In this document: piece by piece, positions 19,561 to 29,743 of the stretch
Layout of the letters: the number at the start of each line of letters is the position of its first letter
How positions within the stretch are numbered: the stretch's first letter is position 1
Source: Rosellinia necatrix
Taxonomy: Eukaryota > Ascomycota > Sordariomycetes > Xylariales > Xylariaceae
Assembly: GCA_021209875.1 (NCBI GenBank)
Contig: JAGYVD010000001.1
Coordinates: forward strand, 5,270,001 to 5,334,000
Direction of reading: 5' to 3'
DNA length: 64,000 nucleotides
Notes under the pieces: model-generated
What the model saw: the letters and a program-made list of their open reading frames with translations, nothing else
Databases searched by the model: none
Told to the model about the DNA's origin: nothing
Program-made: the position numbers and the translations under genes

Positions 19561-22314
19561 CTACATCTCATCCTCGAAGAATTTGATCAGCGTCCTTGCA
19601 CCCGAGACGCCAAGGCCCATAAAGGGGTAACAGATATACACGGGGTCATTCTTGACGCCGAATTTCTCGCGGAACTCGCTCTTTCCACCGAGCTTCAGCT
19701 GCTGCGCGACCGTCTTGTATGTATGGCTCAATATCTTGGCCTTGATGTCGTTGAGGTTGTGACCGACCTCGAGCTCGTCCGTGGCGCCGGCACCGAAAGT
19801 CACATTCTGGATGCCTGCGGATTGTAGCAGGCGTAAGGATTGCGCGATCAGCATCTCTATACTACCGGATGGAGAACCAGGAAAGTCGAGCGCAAATTTA
19901 ATTTGGTAACCGTTCTGGGGTGATAGGCGATGTAGAATGACAAGACCGACAATTTCGCCTTGCTTGTCCTCGGCCCAGAGGTATCGGCGATGCCGCATGG
20001 AAATCCAGGGTTGTATGTCCGTGATGTGTACTTGCTTTTTGCCTTTACGATTCTCCTTCCAATCCCTGATGCGCTTATCGCATTTGGCTCGCACCTCGTC
20101 AGGGACGGGTTCTCCAAGTGCCGTGGATTGGATCTTCACGTCGGCGTTCTTGGCTTGGCGCTCCTTTTTTGTGACTTGCGCCGCGTTCTGGGTATCAACG
20201 CGCTCTTCGGCTACGGACGTGAGGGTCCTCCAGCCAAGCCTCGAACCGAGGATATCCTCTACCTGAGAAGACACGAGCAGCCAAATCGGGCGGAGGTCTT
20301 CACTGTTCTTCAAGAATCGTAGGAACGATGCGATCACGCCTGGGTATTGGCGCGGGTCGCAGAGCGGGTTGCCCATGATCAAAGCGTAGCCGTTTTCTTC
20401 GGCATACCCAACGGCTGCACCTGTTTCTGTATCTCTCCAAACCTTGTAGCGGTCGTCAAGCCATGAGGTGTTGGTCGCATCACCATAGTTGACTATGAGC
20501 TCTTCGAGGTCTGGTAGGTGTACATGCGTATGCTCTCCTTCGAATGCGTACTTAATCGTATCTGCCTCGGGGAATGGCAGCTTCTCGACGAGGGCAGTTC
20601 TTGCGGGTAACGACTTCGGGTCGCGGGGGAACATGGAAGCATTGCGCACGTCGCCCAGGTTTAGCATAAGGAACAACACTCTCTCCAGGCCGATACCACA
20701 CCCAGCATGAGGAGGAGCACCCCATTCAAACGCCTGCATATATTCCTCCATGGTCTCCGGGTCTACGCCTGCTTTCGCCATTCTTTCTTTCAGAAGCCGT
20801 GGGTTGTTGATCCTTTGGCCGCCGGTAGTGATCTCCTGGCCCCGGAGGAAGATATCAAATGAGTTGGTGACATTTTCATTGTTCTTGTCGAGGTGAGTGT
20901 AGAATGGCCGAGCCGAAGCGGGGAATTTGTCAAGAATGAAGTAGTCGGTCTTGTACTTCTCTTTAACCAGTTGGCCTAGGCGGATCTCGGCTCGTGTAGC
21001 GAGGTCTTCATTCTCCGGAGCCGGCTTGCCATCCTCGTCCACCCATCCAGAGTCATTCAAAAGCCTTACGCCTTCTTCAAACGTCAGGCGAGGCGTCTCT
21101 TGTAGCCAGACGAGGTCCTCGTGAGGAAATTTCTCTTTGACAATCTCGATTTCCTTGCGATACCGAGCATAAATACCTTTGAAGATTGCCTTCAGCATCG
21201 CGTCGATGATGTCCATAGCCTCGTGATAGTCGTTTAGAATAGCCATTTCGAGATCTAACCCGGTATATTCGGTAAGGTGGCGATGTGTATTGCTATCCTC
21301 TGCTCTGAAAACAGGACCAATCTCGTACACGCGGCCGAAATCGGCGGAGATGGCCATCTGCTTAGCCAACTGGGGACTTTGAGCCAGGTATACGGTTCTT
21401 CCGAAATATTTAACGGGGAACACCGATGCTCCTGACTCGGTGGCTGCGGGTTGAAGCTTGGGCGTTTGGATCTCCAAGAATCCTTGCTCGTCCAGCGTGG
21501 TGCGAAAGATATTGCAGATGCCGGAGCGGATGCGGAATACGCTCTGCATGACGGGGGTCCGCAAGAATACGATTCGGTTAGTCGTCCGAACCCGACCGGA
21601 TACCGCCAGTTGGGTCTCATGCGTCTCCGGGTCTTCTTCGGTCTGGTCCATCCCGAATACATCGATGTACAGGGGGTTCTCTACAGGCACCAAGACGTAC
21701 ATTTTGCTGACCAGGATTTCGAGATTGTGAACAGAGCAGGCCTTGACCGTCTCGGGTGGCGCGCGTATCTCGCCCTGGACATGCACAATGCATTCTGCAT
21801 ACAGATGCTCAGCCCATCGGACGAATTGCTCGGACACGGCACCCTCGCGCTCTTGTAGTACGGCTTGTATTGTGCTGGTGGACTGGCGGAGGACGACGAA
21901 GGCCAACTTGGCGCTGATGTTGCGGGTGTGGTGAACGCGGGCGGTCAAATTGATGGTCGACCCGACCCGGGACTCTGATAGGTTGGATATATCTTCGGAC
22001 ACGGGGACGGCGTGTTTGTCCATGGTGCCATAACTGTTGCTGATCTGGGGCTCATCGGCCGCGCGCGCATCCTCCTCATCTTGCCGACGCTTTGCTTGGA
22101 GGGACTTCCTCTCCTCCTGGGCGGATTGCCGCTTTGCTCGTTTGCTATATATTGATTTGAGATGTTTTCTGTCGGAGTCGGAGTCCTGATCGAGAGCGTC
22201 CGTGTTGCCTAAGCGCAGCTTGGTGATATGGTTCTTCGCAGTTTGGTGACCGATGACGCGGTTCAAGTAGAGAAGCGACTGCTTGAAAGCGCCCGGCATG
22301 GTGGACGGTGGCAA
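19561..22314 (-). CDS. erdS: Ergosteryl-3-beta-O-L-aspartate synthase (AspRS-DUF2156 fusion, ErdS)
   Basis: Intronless, 917 residues. After a charged N-terminal extension (1-110) comes a class IIb aspartyl-tRNA synthetase. Its OB-fold anticodon domain is at about 115-235. Motif 2 (FRAED with Arg337, then HRHLTEYTGLDLEM) and motif 3 (GAPPHAGCGIGLERV, Arg545) are complete. From about 605 to 917 follows a DUF2156 (LPG-synthase C-type, GNAT-fold) aminoacyl-tRNA transferase domain, ending YPFMGLGVSGARTL. In Dikarya this exact fusion charges tRNA-Asp and transfers Asp to the 3-beta-hydroxyl of ergosterol. Fusion order, length and motifs all match. One motif 3 Gly is Cys539 here. The canonical cytosolic AspRS must be encoded elsewhere. 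The erdH-like hydrolase lies divergently across 1.77 kb. Met6 is an alternative start. The family role is established; activity of this copy is inferred. Confidence 0.93.
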   Translation of the reverse strand: MPPSTMPGAFKQSLLYLNRVIGHQTAKNHITKLRLGNTDALDQDSDSDRKHLKSIYSKRAKRQSAQEERKSLQAKRRQDEEDARAADEPQISNSYGTMDKHAVPVSEDISNLSESRVGSTINLTARVHHTRNISAKLAFVVLRQSTSTIQAVLQEREGAVSEQFVRWAEHLYAECIVHVQGEIRAPPETVKACSVHNLEILVSKMYVLVPVENPLYIDVFGMDQTEEDPETHETQLAVSGRVRTTNRIVFLRTPVMQSVFRIRSGICNIFRTTLDEQGFLEIQTPKLQPAATESGASVFPVKYFGRTVYLAQSPQLAKQMAISADFGRVYEIGPVFRAEDSNTHRHLTEYTGLDLEMAILNDYHEAMDIIDAMLKAIFKGIYARYRKEIEIVKEKFPHEDLVWLQETPRLTFEEGVRLLNDSGWVDEDGKPAPENEDLATRAEIRLGQLVKEKYKTDYFILDKFPASARPFYTHLDKNNENVTNSFDIFLRGQEITTGGQRINNPRLLKERMAKAGVDPETMEEYMQAFEWGAPPHAGCGIGLERVLFLMLNLGDVRNASMFPRDPKSLPARTALVEKLPFPEADTIKYAFEGEHTHVHLPDLEELIVNYGDATNTSWLDDRYKVWRDTETGAAVGYAEENGYALIMGNPLCDPRQYPGVIASFLRFLKNSEDLRPIWLLVSSQVEDILGSRLGWRTLTSVAEERVDTQNAAQVTKKERQAKNADVKIQSTALGEPVPDEVRAKCDKRIRDWKENRKGKKQVHITDIQPWISMRHRRYLWAEDKQGEIVGLVILHRLSPQNGYQIKFALDFPGSPSGSIEMLIAQSLRLLQSAGIQNVTFGAGATDELEVGHNLNDIKAKILSHTYKTVAQQLKLGGKSEFREKFGVKNDPVYICYPFMGLGVSGARTLIKFFEDEM

Positions 22315-24080
22315 CGCTCTGATGCAGATGTCGCGGTTGGTAGGAGCTGAAGAAAAGGGGGGTTGGGGAAGGGGGGGGAAGGGAGGGAATAAATAATTAA
22401 TTGGAAAAGTGAAGCTGTGATTAAAGGAATCCTATGGGGTAGATAGAGACTGTCTCTTGAGTCGCGAAGATTATCATGCGCTAGACTACTTATTGAGTAA
22501 TCATTCATAAGGAAAGTGCAGCAGAGCATCCAACCCAGAAAGAAAGCAGGATCGAAGTGGGATGAAGAATACATGAATTCCAAGAGAGCAGCTCGGGGGG
22601 TAGGAAATTATACAAGAACTTGGCGACTATCCGGGTAGCGTGAGATAACTATGTGTGTACCCAGCTATGATCTATCGAGCAAGCATTATGCCAACTCGCC
22701 TTAGGGTCTAGCTTTTCCGCGTTGTTTCACCATCCGCTTTCCCTTTCGCCCCTCTACTTTCGGCGTACCTGCCAATGGGCATGGTTGGCGACTCTGTGTC
22801 TGTCCCGTATCTGCCCTGTATTACTTAACCCGGACGAGTGTTGTCCCAAGGTATCCTCTACGCGTTTCTAGTAGGCGATTTGACTTTGTCTTGACGTTGC
22901 CACAGTTCACCCACGTCAACGGATACTTGACTTACTTTACAGTGACGACATCGATGCGGTCCCCAAGCAGAGCACATTTGCCACGGAGCATTTGTGCCGG
23001 CCGGTTGCTGTTCATGTGCGTCGGACCAATCATAGCTAGGTACTGCCCTGGCCATATCCCGTTCGGGCAACACGCACAGAGCCAGGCACGTCCCTGCTCT
23101 TGGTATTTGTGGGGATACCGAAGACTACGACCTGTGACGCAACCACTCGGCACTCAGACCCCAGACAATAGGCTCAACACTAGAACCTTACCTCTATCAG
23201 AATCCATGAAAGCTCCTCTACACTCTACATTGGATACAGAGTGATAAGGGGGTCTCCTTCGGGCAAATTGCACCACTACTGTCACAGATTTCCGCATTAT
23301 GAGGGCCATTCTCAACCTGGCCGGTACTCTCATTATAGCGCCAAAGACAAGATGACGTCATTGTATAAAGCCGCCTCTTGCTATTATGTATTCCTGCCGG
23401 TAACTACGTGCATGAGTTCCTAAAGTACCTACTTACCTGGTAATAGGTACCTAGGTAGATAAGTATCTAACTTAATGTAGGTATATGCCTAGGCGACATG
23501 TGTTGTCAATATAGCAGCCGCATCCGATCTAAATTCCCGTCTGGGCAGGCACAGGTTGAGGTTATTGTATCTAGATGAAACAGACACTAGTGGTGACGAC
23601 GTCATTTCCCACCATAAACCAGCCGTACATCGGTCAATACAAGTTCTAATAGTGTGCCTCTTTCAACAAAAAAGCTTTGCCTGAACATACCTAAACATAC
23701 CTAAAGAGAGACCGGCGAAGACCAGCGCCCTTGTAGAGTGTTTTGGTATAGTTACTTACCTACTTGGGTAGGTAGGCGAGTCGCGGTTTGATCATCGTAC
23801 TGTGTTTGCTTCCTTCCCATGACGCCGCCGCAGCAGATCTGCGCCTCGTAGGAATGTTAATTTCCATATATAGCACTTGCTCCTTTCTGAGTACGGGTTT
23901 CCATACGGTAAGTATTGAATTATTACTATCGTTTACTGCTGTTTATTGCCCTTTGAACATATGATATAGGCATATGTGATTCTGCAACTTGATACCCCAG
24001 ACCATCACCTAGGCACCCAGTAGCTAGACCGATGTTAATAGCGTCCCATACATAAAGATTGATCCAGATCTTCCATCGCA
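22315..24080. promoter_or_regulatory. Divergent intergenic/promoter region between erdS and erdH
   Basis: This 1.77-kb gap must hold both promoters. It contains a TGACGTCA palindrome at 23353 followed at once by TATAAAG, a CCAAT near 23026, a second ACGTCAT half-site near 23600 and TACCTA/TAGGTA clusters near 23425-23465 and 23757-23775. Short ORFs in it have no recognisable domain. Confidence 0.5.
23353..23360. promoter_or_regulatory. CRE-like TGACGTCA palindrome between erdS and erdH
   Basis: A perfect ATF/CREB-type octamer about 720 bp upstream of erdH and 1.04 kb upstream of erdS, with TATAAAG four bases beyond it. Function is inferred only. Confidence 0.35.
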
Positions 24081-25247
24081 ATGACAGTTGTCAGTGATAT
24101 CGCCCAAGTCGTGCCTGGCGTTCCGACTGCTACGGCAAGCGATAAAAATCTATCTCCAACGGAAAAACCACAGGTGGCCAAGGACAAAACAGGTGCCCCC
24201 CCTTCACGGCTGTCTCTACGTTTGGCGGCCGCATGGTGGAGGGGCCTACAGTGCGTGGGCATGGGAATCCATTTCATGGCAGCTCCACGGCCGCCGGATC
24301 CCGATTTCACGAGATCAATATCCTCCACGGTATCGAGCCGGGCTGAACAGTTCATGCTCCATTTCTACGTACCGGCCGATTACAACAAGGACGATAGGAC
24401 CACGCGATGGCCCGCCGTCGTCAATTTTCACGGGGGAGGGTTCACCATAGGCTCGGCGACCGACGATGCTCGATTCGCACGCTTCGTCACGGAAAAGAGC
24501 AAAGCGGTCTTTGTCTCGGTCGATTACCGCCTGGCCCCCGAATATCCATTTCCCGTTGCCGTGGACGACGGCGTTGATGCGTTGCTATATGTCATCAGGA
24601 ATGCTGTAGAGCTGCAGATTGACCAGAACCGGCTGGCCACTTCGGGATTTTCGGCCGGGGGTAACATCGCCATTACGGCGCCCATGCGCCTCCATCTGCT
24701 TCGCCAGACAATGTCCATACCGAGCTATACGATTGTCGCTCTTGCCACGTTCTACCCAATTACGGATTATACATTGAGCAGAGAAGAGAGACGGGCGGGA
24801 TCGATACGGCCGGACGCAACTCTCCCAGCGTCGCTGACCAACCTATTCGATGCGTCGTATCTCTTCCCTCCCGACCTGGACTTGGCAGATCCATGTCTCT
24901 CTCCGAATAAAGCATCGGATACACTTCTCATCGAGAGTATACCAGACAATGTCTTCTTCTTTACTTGCGAATGGGACATGCTCCTGAGCGAAGGCGAATA
25001 TCTCGCCCGACGGCTGGAGCAGCCGCCAATCTCGAAGCGCATCTTCTATCACATGGTTGGCGGGGTTCGGCATGGTTGGGACAAATCACCAAGCCCAATC
25101 AAACCGCCATGCAAGTCGGAAAAGATGTATAGGGAGTGCTGTACACGGCTTTGGAGGGTTTTTAACGGCGACGATCCGCAGTTCATACTAGAACGTCCTC
25201 GTCGTGTTCCTCCGCCTCCATTACCACCCCGGGAGGATAATAGCTAG
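24081..25247 (+). CDS. erdH: HSL-family alpha/beta hydrolase, probable ergosteryl-aspartate hydrolase (ErdH)
   Basis: Single open frame of 388 residues. It has the hormone-sensitive-lipase-type oxyanion motif HGGGF (117-121), the conserved VDYRLAPEYPFP block (147-158) and the nucleophile elbow GFSAGG with Ser191. Asp299 (in CEWDM) and His331 (in VRHGWD) complete a plausible triad. Residues 1-70 form a variable N-terminus with a hydrophobic LRLAAAWWRG patch that could touch membranes. Dikarya that carry ErdS also have an HSL-like hydrolase, ErdH, that removes Asp from ergosteryl-Asp, and the two genes are often neighbours. The divergent position beside erdS is the main reason for this name. 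By sequence alone it could be another fungal esterase or lipase. The catalytic residues are seen; substrate is inferred from context. Confidence 0.75.
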   Translation: MTVVSDIAQVVPGVPTATASDKNLSPTEKPQVAKDKTGAPPSRLSLRLAAAWWRGLQCVGMGIHFMAAPRPPDPDFTRSISSTVSSRAEQFMLHFYVPADYNKDDRTTRWPAVVNFHGGGFTIGSATDDARFARFVTEKSKAVFVSVDYRLAPEYPFPVAVDDGVDALLYVIRNAVELQIDQNRLATSGFSAGGNIAITAPMRLHLLRQTMSIPSYTIVALATFYPITDYTLSREERRAGSIRPDATLPASLTNLFDASYLFPPDLDLADPCLSPNKASDTLLIESIPDNVFFFTCEWDMLLSEGEYLARRLEQPPISKRIFYHMVGGVRHGWDKSPSPIKPPCKSEKMYRECCTRLWRVFNGDDPQFILERPRRVPPPPLPPREDNS

Positions 25248-26532
25248 CAAAAGGCGAATAAGCCACGAGTACAAACCGACTGACACACACCTTACTCCGC
25301 CTAGCCTTGTAGATATAAAGCATTCAAACATCTTTATGCTTAAATGTAGATCTTAAAACATGGGCGTCAATTGCAATGGATATTCATGGTTTATCAACAT
25401 CAATGTAAATTGTGTTACTTTGTGTCTTATCAAGTGAGGATCTTGCTACGGTAGCTGAGCCAATCTAGATCTTGTAGATAGAGAGATAGCAAGCACACTG
25501 TAGAGAAGTTACATGCGCACTTATACAGTGTATATTGGCCTGTTTTCGAGACATATGAAAAAAAAAGTTTTCCTTTCTCTCTCCCTCTCTCCCTCAGCCG
25601 TAGTCGATTCAATCGTCTACAACTGTTTAAAGGTAGGTAGGTCTATGTAAGTCGAAGGCATGGTTTGAGACGACGTTTCGGTAAAAAGATTTCGGCCGAA
25701 ATGCATTTTCTAACCCTGAATAAAATCCAAGATATTAATAGACTGGAAAGTTCTAGCTTTAAATTTGTTTTTGGTCTCAATGAACAATAATGAACCCGCT
25801 AATCCTTTCTTTCTGTGTAAACAATGTGCCTATTTGGCCATGAATCTCAGAAATATTGTTGTAGGTGTCACATCCCTGATGTGGTGGGGCTGATGTGACA
25901 TCATTCCCCCAACTCACAACGTCATTAGGTAGGCTCAGGGTCCAGATTACAGCGGGTTGTATGCCGCTGAAGCAGTCGCTGAGGCAGTCGCTGAGGCAGT
26001 CGCTGAGGCAGTCGCTGAGGCAGTCGCTGAGGCAGTCGCTGAAGCAGCCATTGAAGCGGCCACCGGGGGCTGCAAAAGGCAAACTGGACAGCTGCCCTCT
26101 AAAGGAACAAAATCATCACAACCCTTGCTTTGATACAACGTCATCGTCCCGCCGTGGGTTTCTTTCCAAGTTGGATGCGCGTCTGGATTGGTTCGATACG
26201 ACCATCATCCGCTCATTCAACGCTCGGCCTTCGTCAGTGACTTTCCTCCCACAGCACAGCCAACAAGGTTATACCAGCGTCTTTCCAGTTCATATCCCAA
26301 AATCATTGACAATACCCACTGGTTATCTAAACCATCTACATCAAAGTGAGCCCACCGAGAGATCTTCTTCAGGATAGAGGCAGCAAATATCATATATCAC
26401 ATTGGGTCCATTAGAAATACCGAATTTGCATCTTTAGTGTTGCATCCGACGTAGGTGTTCTTTGCCCGTCATCTTTCACGCTATCATTATTGAGCCCTAT
26501 CAAAGCCTTGGGTACTGGTCGCTCAATGCGTG
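25248..26532. other. Intergenic with a 12-bp minisatellite
   Basis: About 1.3 kb. A 160-codon plus-strand ORF (25895-26377) runs through the repeat at 25972-26043 but has no recognisable domain and is probably not a gene. The rest shows no features. Confidence 0.5.
25972..26043. repeat. Six copies of a 12-bp unit (GCAGTCGCTGAG)
   Basis: Five perfect units and one with a final base change are flanked by diverged copies. The unit is a multiple of three, so both strands stay open and read as tetrapeptide repeats (Arg-Gln-Ser-Leu on plus, Ser-Asp-Cys-Leu or Ala-Thr-Ala-Ser on minus). Confidence 0.85.
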
Positions 26533-27691
26533 ATGGCCAGTATGGCCGAACACGACTCCGATTCAACGCAAACGGCAGAGTACTTCGGAGCCCCCGAGTA
26601 TGGCAACGCCGTCTCCTGTGCCTCGGCCGGACGGAGGTCTATGGCAGAAGAGGAGTTTGGAGAGCTGCCTGGGTTGCCAGGGCTAGAGTACAATTTAATG
26701 GACCACAAGTTGAAGCTCTTTGTGGTGTCAGGGCTCCTGGTATTCGAGGGTAGTGTGCTACCCATCATATTATTCTACCCCCTGTGGTACGCTACCAACA
26801 TAAGGCACGGAATCCGTGAGTAATTTTCTATGTTGAGATTCGCCGGGATGTTATCAACCTAGGCCGGAACTACAGGCGGCGGCGGCGGCTAACTATGATA
26901 TTCCCAGTTTTCGCCATCATCACCTCCTTCTTTGGTCTCGTATCGGGCCTTGAGTTCGCCCACCGATCATGGCGCTTGATTAACAAGAACGACAAGTATC
27001 GGCCACTGGATGGCAGGCGTTGGCGCTTTGACTTCACACACACGACCTTGTCTATATGTTATACGATTATGACGGGAATCCTGATCGGCGCCTCTATCCC
27101 GCATGAGCCGCTGGTCCGGCCGTTGGCCATCCCGGTCCCTCTTTTCTTCATCGGTGCCGGCATGCTGTGTGTCGTGACGGGAGTCATGTCCGCCCTGGGC
27201 ATGAGGACTGCCTGCAAGGTTAGTTCGATACCGAAAGGCGCACGCCAGCCGCCTTACGTTTTGACTGCTGTTGAGGATGTGGTGGGCGTTGACGGCGGAG
27301 GCGCGCGCCCCTTTCGCCGCAGGCTGTTGGAAAGATACAAGGCGAGTAGGGATTTCAGACGTCTCATTGCGCAGTTGAATTGGTTTTGGGGGATCGGGTC
27401 GGTGATCAGCGGGGCTGGCACTCTCGCGGCTGTCTGGGTGATACCTCAACAAGAGATCGCCTATGGTGTCGGTAAGTTCTAAAACATCTGGATATAGACT
27501 AGCAGCTGGCCGCATTGCTAATGAGGGTGACAGGATGGGGAGAGCCCCTGGTGTTCTTCATCGTTTGGACATGGATTACGGTCATATGGACTCAGAGAGG
27601 ACTGAGGTGGGAGAAGAAGCGATGGGCTGCGAGTACACGCGAAAAGGCGACGGCGATGGACTTGGGTAGCGATACACAGAATGGGAATTAG
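26533..27691 (+). CDS. Polytopic membrane protein of unknown function
   Basis: Three exons, 26533-26815, 26908-27471 and 27534-27691, with introns of 92 bp (donor GTGAGT, branch CTAAC) and 62 bp (donor GTAAGT), give 334 residues. An acidic cytosolic-looking N-terminus of about 55 residues precedes about six hydrophobic helices near 58-85, 95-113, 137-160, 165-195, 250-275 and 282-300. A loop with WRFDFTHTT lies between helices 2 and 3. The C-terminus is basic. Splicing joins hydrophobic segments cleanly, which supports the model. It looks like a conserved fungal integral membrane protein, but I do not recognise the family and assign no function. It follows erdH on the same strand 1.3 kb downstream; whether it belongs with that pair is unknown. 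Confidence 0.72.
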
Positions 27692-28789
27692 ATGTGGCAT
27701 AGAGAGAACCTCTTTAGACTTGTAACGATACACGAGTTGACGACTATAACAGCCGATTAGAGCAGGTTTTCCTTTTTTTCTTCTTTTTTTTTAGCTGTGT
27801 ATATTGACAGACTTCTGAAATACACATTTGGGATGAAGAAATATTTCTTCCCACATGGGGTCATAGTGCCAAAAACTACCTAACTAGCTCATAGCTGACG
27901 ATGCGTGTATTACTATCCTTTTGCAAAATGCGTTCGATGATAATAAACGGCACTCTCTTATGCTTTATCAAATACGATATGAGGTTGCAACTCCAGTGCA
28001 GCTAACCAACACCTTCATGCTACATGCTTAGTAGGCCAGATATTCTACCTGCCTCAGCGATAGTCTTAGCAGATACTCACCACCACCAACATGACTCAAC
28101 TATTATTAGAAGAACTTCCCGTTCTTCCGGGTCTCTTCCATAGCTTTCCTCTAGTATCCGGCGATGCAGTATAGTTTCCCGCGATATACAGTCTGTTTTT
28201 AAAGCAACTATTAATTTATCATTCTATCATTCTTTGTCACAACACATATAGGCTACCTCAACCAGGAGGCTATTGGAAAGATGATTTATCCGATTCGCCA
28301 TCTATTCTGAACCCTGCTACCATTCCCTTTTTACGCCCCCTAAGCGATGCAATCGTGGCCCACGCCATCGTAATCGGAGGAATTACAAGCGGCCGCAGTG
28401 GTAAACAATAGGGGGCCCACCTTTAGTATAGCCAGCTAATGCGAAGTCCAGATACGCCATCGCCCATGTGGGTATTATGTGCCGGGGGGCATGTACGCGT
28501 TGTTGCCGACTGTTGGGCAAGCTTTTGGATGCGATAGACGAGGCGCGCGACGAGCTCCAGGCCTAAGGCGACATCGCGTGTGGGCTGGTTTTGGGTTGCG
28601 CCAAGTGGATATGCTTGGTAGCACGCAATGTTCTTCCATAGGTAGTCTCTCAGAGTTCGTCCTCGGTGATATGAGACTAGACGTCGGGAGATATCGAGGC
28701 CGGTTTCAGCCGCCGAGCCCAACCGGCCGAGTATATGGTCCGCCGGCTTTTGTTCCGAGTTCCTATTCCCAGGGCGGAGTTTAAGAACA
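27692..28789. other. Intergenic, no supported gene
   Basis: About 1.1 kb of 3' flanking DNA for two convergent genes. A T-run near 27770-27793 follows the membrane protein gene. Short ORFs at 28423-28784 have no recognisable features. Confidence 0.55.
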
Positions 28790-29743
28790 TCAGTCCGTCA
28801 TCCATGGCTCGGTGCGCGCCCCCCCCCCTCCCCCCCCCTCTTTCCGGGTCCAGATTCCCTCCCCCCTGATCAAACCCCCCCGGGGAACGCAGTCCACGGG
28901 AGATCCCGGTAGTAGCAGACCGGATGAGGGAGGGGACTCGCGGTAACGCCGCCCTGGGGGTGACTCGACGGCGATGGCGACGGCGCGTGCCGTTGGGAAA
29001 ACAGACGGTACAATGGCACATGCTGTAGGCGCCGCCGGCACCGGGTCTCGGGGGTCGCCGTGCTCCCCTCCCATGGCATCCATCTCCTCCTCCTCCTCCT
29101 CCTCCTCCTCGAACTGGGCGTCCTCGTGCACGCTGGGCGACGGCGAGAGATAGCGCCCCGGCGGGAGCAGGGAGAGCAGGGAGAGCATGCTGGCGTTGAA
29201 CTGCCTCGTCCGCGGCGTCGTTGGCGGCTCCGGTGTTCGTGGTTGCTGCTGCTGCTGCTGCTGCTGTTGCTGGTGGTCCCATTCACGGGGATTGTTTAGA
29301 TCGGAGGAATAAGATGTGCTTTGCGGGTAGGTGACGGCGGTCTGTCCGATATTCTCTGGTGGTAGGGGAAATGGCGCCGCCGATGGTGATAGCGATCGCA
29401 CGTCTCCATCCGTTATCTGGGACCACGTCGACGATGCGTTCGGGGGTTGCGTCGTCGGGATGACATCTGCTGCGCTGTGCCTCGGGAATGGTGATATCAT
29501 GACATATCCCGATTGCCAGGTGGAGGAGGGGGGCGAGGCGGAACGTAGTGATATGTCATCGTAGGATTGATGGGGATTGTTTATATCAAGTGTGTCTCTT
29601 TCCAGCTCCAAGTCATTGTCAAAGCTGAATATGAGATCGGGTACATCCCTATAGTGGGAGTGGCCTCGGTGTGCATTTTCTTGTTCATTGGCCACTATAG
29701 ATGGCTTGGCGTCCATGGTGTATGGTTTGAAGTGGTATTCCAC
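28790..29743 (-). CDS. Low-complexity, probably disordered hypothetical protein
   Basis: An open frame of 317 residues with no recognised domain. It is rich in Ser and Pro, has a polyGln run of about ten residues near 158-167, an acidic run of nine Glu near 218 and a Gly-rich end coded by C-tracts at 28821-28842. Two TP/SP-rich stretches could be phosphorylation sites. The N-terminal half (DVPDLIFSFDND and following) looks like real coding sequence, whereas the C-terminal third is less convincing and may be altered by an undetected intron. The C-tracts make the 3' end prone to sequencing error. It may be a regulatory protein, but nothing shows this. Confidence 0.45.
   Translation of the reverse strand: MEYHFKPYTMDAKPSIVANEQENAHRGHSHYRDVPDLIFSFDNDLELERDTLDINNPHQSYDDISLRSASPPSSTWQSGYVMISPFPRHSAADVIPTTQPPNASSTWSQITDGDVRSLSPSAAPFPLPPENIGQTAVTYPQSTSYSSDLNNPREWDHQQQQQQQQQQPRTPEPPTTPRTRQFNASMLSLLSLLPPGRYLSPSPSVHEDAQFEEEEEEEEEMDAMGGEHGDPRDPVPAAPTACAIVPSVFPTARAVAIAVESPPGRRYRESPPSSGLLLPGSPVDCVPRGGLIRGEGIWTRKEGGGGGGARTEPWMTD

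Noticed and set aside
22908..22916. TCACCCACG as a sterol regulatory element near erdS
   Set aside because: It lacks one C of the SRE-1 core (ATCACCCCAC) and single near-matches are expected by chance.
28677..29282. 201- and 138-codon minus-strand ORFs overlapping the disordered protein gene
   Set aside because: They are alternative frames of the same low-complexity repeats.
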